A stretch of 64,000 nucleotides of DNA from Xenopus tropicalis (Eukaryota > Chordata > Amphibia > Anura > Pipidae), in contig NC_030685.2 in assembly GCF_000004195.4 (NCBI RefSeq), positions 52,342,016 through 52,406,015 of the forward strand. Direction: 5' to 3'. Numbering within the stretch: position 1 is the first letter of the stretch; every line of letters starts with the position of its first letter. This document shows, one piece after another, positions 57,683 through 64,000 of the stretch. The translations under genes and the position numbers were made by a program. The notes under the pieces were generated by a model, which saw only the letters and a program-made list of their open reading frames with translations, was not told where the DNA came from and did no database searches.

Positions 57683-58342
57683 GGTGACATCAAGGCATAA
57701 AAAGACCTAAAAAGAAGCAAAGTCCTTTGTGCTGTAGCATGATTTTTCTTGTGGCAACATTTTGGTTTCCTTCATGATAGTGAAAATGAGAATAGACAAA
57801 GATTATGTATAATTTAATTATGTTGTTCAAATTAACAGTTAAGAAAGGTTTTTGTGTACAGAGTCCTTACATACATTTTAAAGAATTCTTAGCCTAAGTT
57901 GCAACAAATACCATTCTGTCGGCTACACTGTTAATCTTTTTGACCCTGCCAGATTTATATTTTCAAACGATTATCGCCTGATCCATGATTCCATCAGTTG
58001 CAAATTACATATTACTTGGTAGTAACATTGCTTGTCAATACTTAAAGAGGTAGTATACCCCCTTTTTCAACCTGAGTTCAGTGAATAGGGCTTGAGCTAA
58101 ATAGGGAAAACAGGGAAAATGTAGCTACTCCATGTCTGGTCTTTGTAAAGTAGGCAATTATATTACCAGTATATAACTCCTCTAAATTCAACTTTATTGC
58201 CACTGTTCTCTTAGCAGGAGAGATTATGCATGAGTAATCTAATTATCTTTCTTGCAAAGATACTGTCCACTGGAGTGCACATTTACAGGGTCATCTAACC
58301 AAAAACCGATTGAATGAAGGAAAATGTAATTCTAAACAACTT
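57683..58342. other. Intron sequence with T2-like fragment
   Basis: TTAAAGAGGTAGTATACCCC at about 58040 looks like a T2-family left end; a right end was not found before the gypsy element. Confidence 0.45.
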
Positions 58343-58448
58343 GTCATGCACGGTATCCCAAACAGTATCCCAAAACCTGGAACAAATGCAAGATTCCTGT
58401 CTGAGCTCACTCTTCCGCCTATAACAGCTGCCTTTCACTTAATGTGAG

Positions 58449-58645
58449 AGAACCAAGGCAAAAGTTCTGGGCAAGCAAGGGAACCAGAGCATATCGTAGC
58501 TGTTAATGGGGAGAATAAGGCAAAGTCACAGGGAGCAGGCCAAGGTCACAACAAGACAAGCAGCGAAGTACCACATCAAGATCCAAAAGACATAGTCAAA
58601 TAGAAGGCAAAAGGGTCAGTTCAGGCAGCGAAAGTCAAAGTCATG
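58449..58645 (-). repeat. Gypsy LTR remnant (coding 3' side)
   Basis: Shares AGAACCAAGGCAAAAGTTCT, GGGGAGAATAAGGCAAAGTC and AAGCAGCGAAGTACCA with 63051-63228 in the same orientation and order. It probably begins near 58343 at TGTCATGCACGG. Confidence 0.7.
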
Positions 58646-58929
58646 AATCAGGCAGAGGTAGTACACAGGAATCAGACAAGAAACACACCCAGGAGCTACA
58701 TTGTACAACAAAATGGTAAAAGGAGTTTTTTAGATATTCGAATTTTGCACCAAACGCGATGACATCATAGAGCACCATCAAGTATACGTCAAAATAAAAA
58801 GATGCATGTATCTGACACGCCCACAAGAAAATCATAGGACGCTTGTGCCGTAAGACCCAGAGGGCAGCAGCAGCCGTTCCCACCGCCTCCCCTCGAGAGG
58901 GGACCTCTGGGCCCTTAGATTTGTGAAGG

Positions 58930-59320
58930 GACCTAGAATGAAATTGCCACTTAAGATGATCACTAGGAACCCAAGATCTCTCCTCAGGACCATAACCTTT
59001 CCAGTGTAGAAGATATTGCAGTTTACCTCTGGAAAAGTAAGAATCAGTTATTCTCTGTGCCTCATATTTAGGCTGACCATCGACCATATCTGAAGGAGGA
59101 TGCTGATGAGCTGTTTTGTCAACAAATGCATTATGAAAAGCATTAGAAATTTTGAGGTCAGGAGGGAGTTCAAGCTGAACAGTAGTAGAATTAACAATTT
59201 CAGAAACTGAAAAAGGACCAAGAATTTGGATTCTAACTTAGCAGAGGGAACTTTCAAAGTAATGTTCATAGAAGACAACCAGACCCTATCGCCATCCTGA
59301 TTTTGGGCAACCACAGCAAG
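58930..59320 (-). pseudogene. Gypsy integrase tail and chromodomain
   Basis: One minus frame reads AQNQDGDRVWLSSMNI and LKVPSAKLESKF, typical of the region after the gypsy integrase core. A shifted frame then reads KYEAQRITDSYFSRGK, LQYLLHWKGYGPEERSWVP, a clear chromodomain with its conserved W and Y residues. Chromodomains of such elements are thought to guide integration to heterochromatin. A frameshift lies between the two parts near 59210-59230. Confidence 0.88.
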
Positions 59321-59415
59321 ATAGAGAATTTCAAACCTTCTGCCAAATTTTAGAAGAATGTTCAACCAAAGAGTTAGCCAGAAAAAGAAAAGGCCCTCGG
59401 ATGATGGCCATAGAC

Positions 59416-60709
59416 CAGTGCTGTCCAACTTCTGCAGTGCCGAGGGGCGGAATTTCTCATAAACAACAATAAACAAAAATCTTCAGCACACCACTTACAT
59501 ACATGTTCTCAGAGGGTGCTTAACTTCCACAGCCGCTCCCAAGCCTTTTTTCCATGTATCTTTGCAAAGGGGAAGAAGCACTCCAGTCTGTCGGCAATGC
59601 CTTTAAATCATGTATTTGTAGAAATGGACAAACAGCACGGAATTTCTCTAGCATACATGGTGGAGGGCCGCTAATGGAAGCCAGTTTTGACCACTCCCCT
59701 TTTTGAAACCACACCCACTTCAAACCACACCTATTTTATCACAATGGTGGTAGCACAGCAAAATCCCAAATGCTTGGTCCTTACTGTGGGGATATCAACC
59801 GTCATTCATATGTGAAAGAATTATATTGTGTCATATTAAGATATACCCTTAAATTCCATATGCCTCCTCCTCCCCTGTGGATAGCACAGCAACCCCCAGT
59901 ACATAATTACATGCCTTAGGGACCATTTAATGGTTATTTCCAACTGCTAACAAACTCCCACAACAAACCCCTGCCAGGTTCACCTCCCACAAGCAGCATA
60001 GGGCAAGCAGAGTATGGCACACACAGGCAGCACTCTGCCTGTCCTATGCTGTCTGTGTGTGCCATACTCTGCTTGCCCTACCCTGCCTGTGTGTGCCATA
60101 CCCTGCCTGCCCTACCCTGCCTGTGTGTGCCATGCTCTGCCTGCCCTACCCTTCCTGTGTGTGCCATACCCTCCCTGCCCTATGCTGCCTGTGTGTGCCA
60201 TACTCTACCTGCCCTATGCTGGCTGTGTGTGCCATACTCTGCCTGTCCTTAGCTGCCTGTGTGTGCCATACTCTGCCTGTCCTTAGCTGCCTGTGTGTGC
60301 CATGCTCTGCCTGCCCTACCCTGCCTGTGTGTACCATACCCTCCCTGCCCTATGCTGCCTGTGTGTGCCATACTCTGCCTACCCTATGCTCCCTGTGTGT
60401 GCCATACACACAGCCAGCATAGTCCAGGCAGTACCTACATAGGTAGTCTGAGGTGTGAACAGGTGAACAATGGGGGTGATTACAGCGTGAGCCTGAGGTG
60501 TGAACACTGCAGGGGTTGAACAATGCAGGTATTAAAAGGTGTGAAAAGGTGTGGATTACATTTTTAAACAATAAAGGAGGATTGCCGCCTGAATCTGAGG
60601 TGAGAACCATGCAGGGGGCCAGTTAATCTCAGTACTGAAACCATTTTAATCTTACACAAAGGTAAGACATCAAAGCAGCCATACAGGTGGGGGGCCACAC
60701 AGAGGGGGG
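59416..60709. mobile_element. hAT element copy 2, nested in gypsy, right end lost
   Basis: Starts CAGTGCTGTCCAACTTCTG and follows 44540-46458 closely but lacks its solo LTR. An extra segment of about 175 bp sits at 59461-59637, between two copies of GGAATTTCTC. The right terminus is missing: similarity stops at about 60709 and gypsy integrase sequence resumes. It carries about 11 of the 34-bp units. Confidence 0.8.
60051..60415. repeat. 34-bp minisatellite, expanded array
   Basis: About 11 head-to-tail units containing CTGTGTGTGCCATACTCTGC, preceded by inverse units at about 59996-60035. Same unit as 44948-45200. Confidence 0.88.
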
Positions 60710-60719
60710 TCGTGGAGAT

Positions 60720-61080
60720 TCCCAAATGGAGGCATGAGTAGCATTATTAAAAGCGACCTCAGCCCACGGAAGGAATTCCACCCACTGGGACTGATTACTG
60801 CAAACAAAGCACTTATGGTATTGTTAAAGATACTGATTGTCCTTTCTGTCTGGCCATTAGTTGAGAGTGATAGGTGAAAGAAAAGGACAAATCAGTACCC
60901 ATAAGTGAGCAGAGGACCTGTTAAAATCTAGAAACAAATTAATGGAGCTCCATGAAGTTTAAGATACATTAGAAATGAAAAGTTTGGCAAGAGAAATAGC
61001 AGAAGGGAGGGTAGGAAGGAGAATAAAGTTGCACGTCGTACTAAATCGATCCACCACCTTCTGAAGGAATCAACAAAAAA
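60720..61080 (-). pseudogene. Gypsy integrase core, degraded
   Basis: Minus-strand fragments such as SMDFFVD and LKLHGAP fit the catalytic-core signatures of gypsy integrases; continuity is broken by stops and shifts. The hAT insertion lies just downstream in element orientation. Confidence 0.65.
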
Positions 61081-61159
61081 ATCCATAGAGATATAGAGTT
61101 CAAGGTCTTTTGGAAACAGAAAGCAATTGTAGCAAATCCTGAGGTAAGGACCTAGAATG

Positions 61160-61369
61160 TTAACAAAATGCACAAGAGTTTATATAATTACCAACAACCT
61201 GCCTCAATGTTGGCCACCAGAGAGTTTGAGACAAAGTTTTACTTTGGCATGGATGCCCGGCTAACCTGGAATCATGAGTCTCAGAAAAGACACAGATTTT
61301 CTGGAACAAAAAGCTTGCCAGGAGGTATGTTTGTAGGCAAATTAACTTGAGCCTCTGATAGAGAGGCAA
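61160..61369 (-). pseudogene. Gypsy integrase zinc-finger region
   Basis: The minus frame reads ETHDSRLAGHPCQSK, then WWPTLRQVVGNYINSCAFC: the H-H-C-C finger typical of Ty3/gypsy integrases (HDSRLAGHPG-like, WWP, C-x2-C). Upstream sequence in the same orientation is frameshifted. Confidence 0.85.
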
Positions 61370-61599
61370 AAAGGTCTGAACTCAGGGTGGCTACAATAAT
61401 AGTATCAGGTTTGAAAACCTCTAGAGGCTTGGGCGGAAAACTTCTTGAGAGTGGGCCTGCCTCCCATTGAAATGGGTGAAAAATAATGCCCACCTTGCTT
61501 GTCTAGGATTTGTTTATCAGATTCAATATATAGCAAGTTCTTATAATCAGTATATACTGTAACTACATACTTAGCTACCTCCAGAAGATGTCTCTATTC

Positions 61600-62370
61600 T
61601 TAATTATCAGCAACTCCCAGTTACCAATATCATAATTAGCCTCAATAGGAGAACATTTTCTAGAAAAGAAGGTACAAAGGTGAGTTTCACTAGTAACAGG
61701 GTGTTATTGTGAAAAAAACGCTTCAGCTCTAATTTTTAAAGCATCTACTTCAACAAGAAAAGGAAGAGCAGAATCTTTGTGGCAAAGAACCGGCAGTGAT
61801 TGGAGCCGCCAGGGTAGAAAAAATTTGATAAATTGTCTTTAATAGTTAGCAAACCCTAAAAATCTTTGAATAGCACGTAAATAAAGGGGTTGAGCCCAAT
61901 CTAGGATTGACTCTGTCTTGGCTGGATCCATCTTCAGCCCTCGCTGAGAGATAATGTACCCCAAGTCATGAACAGATGGAACCTCAAAGATACATTTCTC
62001 TAACATAGCATATTATTGATTAAGCCATAGTCTATGTAGTACTTCTTGAATGTTATAACAATGTTCTGCCAGATTAGAAGAAACAATTAAAATATCATAT
62101 ATTATATAAAAAAAATATAATTAACAAATTCTTGGATAACAGCTAGAGAATTACAAAGCCCAAAAGACTTCACAAAGTATTCATAGTGCCCATCACGAGT
62201 ATTAAAAGCTGTCTTCCATTCTTACCCTTCCCTGATCCAGATTAAATTATCTGCCCCTATGAGGTCAATCTTAGTGAAAATTGTGGCACTGAGTTCAGAA
62301 ATCAAAGGAAGGAGGTATCGATTTTTGACGGTGATCTTATTTAGACCTATATAATCAATACATGGCCGCA
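61600..62370 (-). pseudogene. Gypsy reverse transcriptase/RNase H remnant
   Basis: Minus-strand pieces include a motif like [11 protein letters not shown] (about 62340), [10 protein letters not shown] (about 62265), and LEKCIFEVPSVHDLGYIISQ followed by GLKMDPAKTESILDWAQP (about 62005-61890), all characteristic of Ty3/gypsy reverse transcriptase. The active-site region near 62090 is degraded by A/T-rich changes. Confidence 0.82.
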
Positions 62371-62794
62371 AACCACTGTCTTATTACAAAGAAGAAGCCT
62401 GCACCAGCGGGAGAGGAAGAGGGTCTGATGAACCCTCATTCTAGATTTTCTTTAATGTATTCTTCCATGGCTTGAGCTTGAAGAAGAGAGAGAGGGTAAG
62501 TTCTACCCCTAGGGGGGGGAGAACCAGGTATTAAATGAATAGCACAATAATAAGACCTGTGTGGAGAAAGAGTCTACAGCCATCCCCTCCTGAAGTACCT
62601 TTCTTGCATCCCAGTCAATATGGGGATTATGCACTTGTAACCACGGGAGGCTTAAGATCACAGGACTACCAGGACATTTAATGACTTTAAAAGGTATTTA
62701 TTTAGAGTGGGTAGCACCAATGAACATGGCGAGATTATCAGATTTGGAAGTCACTAGCCCACAACCTTCTTATCAATTTGAATGGCAAGGTGCA

Positions 62795-62993
62795 TTAAAG
62801 GACAAGTCAACCCAAAATATAATTTTTTGCCTTATAATAGAAAATAAAATTCTAAGCAACTTTGCAATATACATTTATTACAAATTTGTAATGGTTTTCG
62901 AGTTATTTGTATATATGACTGCTATTAAAAGCAGTGTTTGTCTGTCCTTTTCTATTCTCTGCCCTGGTGGCTCTGACTCCTAAAACAATGTAA
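62795..62993. mobile_element. Truncated TTAA-type MITE
   Basis: Begins TTAAAGGACAAGTCAACCC and follows 35627-36046 (AATTCTAAGCAACTTTGCA, TTTGTAATGGTTTT) for about 200 bp, then breaks off. Inserted in or next to the gypsy element. Confidence 0.7.
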
Positions 62994-63050
62994 CTATGAA
63001 GATTTTTATTCATCCAGGTCATAGTGTATCTAGTATACTTGAATGCCACC

Positions 63051-63228
63051 AGAACCAAGGCAAGAGTTCTGGACAAGTAAGGGAACCAAAGAATATGACA
63101 GGAATAATGGGGAGAATAAGGCAAAGTCACAGAGAGCAGGCCAAAGTCACAACCAGACAAGCAGCGAAGTACCAAATCGGCATCCAAAAGACGTAGTTAA
63201 AGAGCAGGCAAAAGTCAGGTAGAGGTCA
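63051..63228 (-). repeat. Gypsy LTR remnant (upstream side)
   Basis: Partner of 58449-58645; see the gypsy element. Sequence agreement is high but with many small differences, so the element is old. Confidence 0.7.
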
Positions 63229-63235
63229 TATACAG

Positions 63236-63486
63236 CTCTAACTGAATTGTTAAATATATTGGTATTTCTTAAAAAAAGAACTCAGTGTAAAAAATAGTAA
63301 GAGTAGATATGTGCTGTGACCTATGAAATTTGTAACAATGCTGCTCAATCAGAAATTCTCTGTTGAAGGGTCTGGTGTGAACAGCTTCATAGACTGTATT
63401 CTATTTAATCTTGAAAAGACATAGATAATACCTCTGAATCTATTGAAATATAGCTCATTAACCAGTGTTGTCCATTTGTTTCTCAG
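63236..63486 (+). other. bmpr2: End of bmpr2 intron 2
   Basis: Unique AT-rich sequence ending in the polypyrimidine-tract acceptor TTTGTTTCTCAG. Confidence 0.6.
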
Positions 63487-63666
63487 GTTGCTGGTCCCAT
63501 GTAAGTGACTCCCGTGATTGTTACTATGAAGAATGTGCCGTTACCACCCCACCACCAGTCATCCAGAATGGAACATACCGTTTCTGTTGCTGCAGCAAGG
63601 ACATGTGCAATGTCAACTTTACGGAGAATTTCACCCCTTCAGATCCTACTAGTGCTTCACCATACA
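63487..63666 (+). CDS. bmpr2: bmpr2 exon 3: second half of ligand-binding domain
   Basis: 180 nt, phase 1 at both ends, with donor GTAAGT at 63667. Read with the last base of exon 2 it gives [19 protein letters not shown], then [20 protein letters not shown] and a Ser/Pro/Thr-rich stretch. It contributes the remaining seven cysteines of the three-finger activin-receptor fold, including the CCC-x4-C cluster that closes the domain, plus N-glycosylation sites (QNGT, two NFT). The C-terminal stretch is the start of the linker to the membrane. The transmembrane, kinase and long C-terminal tail exons lie beyond the window. No disruption is seen, so the gene appears functional here. Confidence 0.96.
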
Positions 63667-64000
63667 GTAAGTTATTAGCTACATTGTCATTGAGGAGGTT
63701 ACAAAGTATAGACAAGAAATATTCATTGCAACCAAGCCTAGGTAAACAATGAAATTTCAGGTGCAAAAACTTTATTGGGCAGACAACTTTATATGTTATT
63801 GTAACTTTAACTCAATTGCCACTGATTTTCCATCAAGGTTTAAACTTTATAACCTTCCATGTCCTAAAGTAGAGTGAAAAATGGAGATTATGATTAGAGA
63901 GTAGCTTTGTTCTGTTGTACAGGAAGGAGACTGAACAAAAATAGCTTCCTTAAGAACATTACTTTCCTCTTAAACACAGTGCATACTTGTTTATGTACTT
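63667..64000 (+). other. bmpr2: Start of bmpr2 intron 3
   Basis: Begins GTAAGT; no further exon or repeat recognised before the window ends. An in-frame readthrough frame continues to about 63750 and is not coding. Confidence 0.8.

Larger units (their letters stand above)
58343..63235 (-). mobile_element. Decayed Ty3/gypsy (chromodomain) element
   Basis: Reading the minus strand from 63235 down to 58343, the order is LTR remnant, reverse transcriptase, RNase H, integrase zinc finger, integrase core, GPY-like region, chromodomain, LTR, as in chromoviral Ty3/gypsy elements. Frameshifts and stops occur throughout, so it is dead. Related end segments at 58449-58645 and 63051-63228 are taken as LTR remnants; outer limits are approximate. 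Two later insertions are visible: a hAT copy (59416-60709) and a TTAA-type MITE fragment (62795-62993). Confidence 0.85.
56708..63486 (+). other. bmpr2: bmpr2 intron 2 (6.8 kb)
   Basis: GTAAGT donor at 56708 and a TTTCTCAG acceptor ending at 63486, phase 1. Contains a fold-back hAT element, a decayed minus-strand gypsy element and a second CAGTGCTGTCCAACT hAT copy. Confidence 0.92.

Noticed and set aside
63667..63752. Extension of bmpr2 exon 3 into the following sequence
   Set aside because: A consensus GTAAGT donor at 63667 fits the known exon boundary; the extension has no BMPR2 similarity.

Overview
The window is vertebrate nuclear DNA, almost certainly from a frog of the genus Xenopus, with X. 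tropicalis the best guess. The evidence is three correctly phased exons of bmpr2 (bone morphogenetic protein receptor type II) in an AT-rich sea of Xenopus-type MITEs. These include TTAA-flanked T2-family elements, TWA-flanked GGGCTCTGGCACAC-type elements, and two SPIN hAT copies. No prokaryotic features, tRNA, rRNA or CRISPR array were found.

Layout: 1-7380 is upstream intergenic DNA holding several nested MITEs. About 7380-8536 is the bmpr2 promoter/5'UTR zone. Exon 1 (signal peptide) has its coding part at 8537-8609. Intron 1 (8610-56533, about 48 kb) is packed with inverted-repeat elements. It also holds a hAT element carrying a solo LTR (44540-46458) and a full-length, apparently very young BEL/Pao LTR retrotransposon (47824-55645) inserted in the same orientation as the gene. 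Exon 2 (56534-56707) and exon 3 (63487-63666) together encode the ten-cysteine ligand-binding ectodomain. Intron 2 (56708-63486) holds a long fold-back hAT element and a decayed chromodomain-type Ty3/gypsy element on the minus strand, itself broken by a second copy of the hAT seen in intron 1. The window ends in intron 3, before the transmembrane and kinase exons.

The only host gene is bmpr2. Exons join in phase 1 (73 + 174 + 180 coding nt) with consensus GTAAGT donors, and 142 complete codons are present. Everything else supportable is mobile-element biology. The most notable item is the BEL/Pao element: two 377-bp LTRs that read as identical, a 5-bp ATTAG target duplication, a polypurine tract, and a Gag-Pol frame intact except for one in-frame TGA just after the integrase catalytic residues. 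Next are the two SPIN copies with exact 8-bp duplications, a family known for horizontal transfer among tetrapods, and several nested insertions that give a relative chronology.

Limits: all repeat boundaries and identities were read by eye. Family names rest on termini, target-site duplications and remembered signatures, not on a database search. The transcription start site and element ages were not computed.
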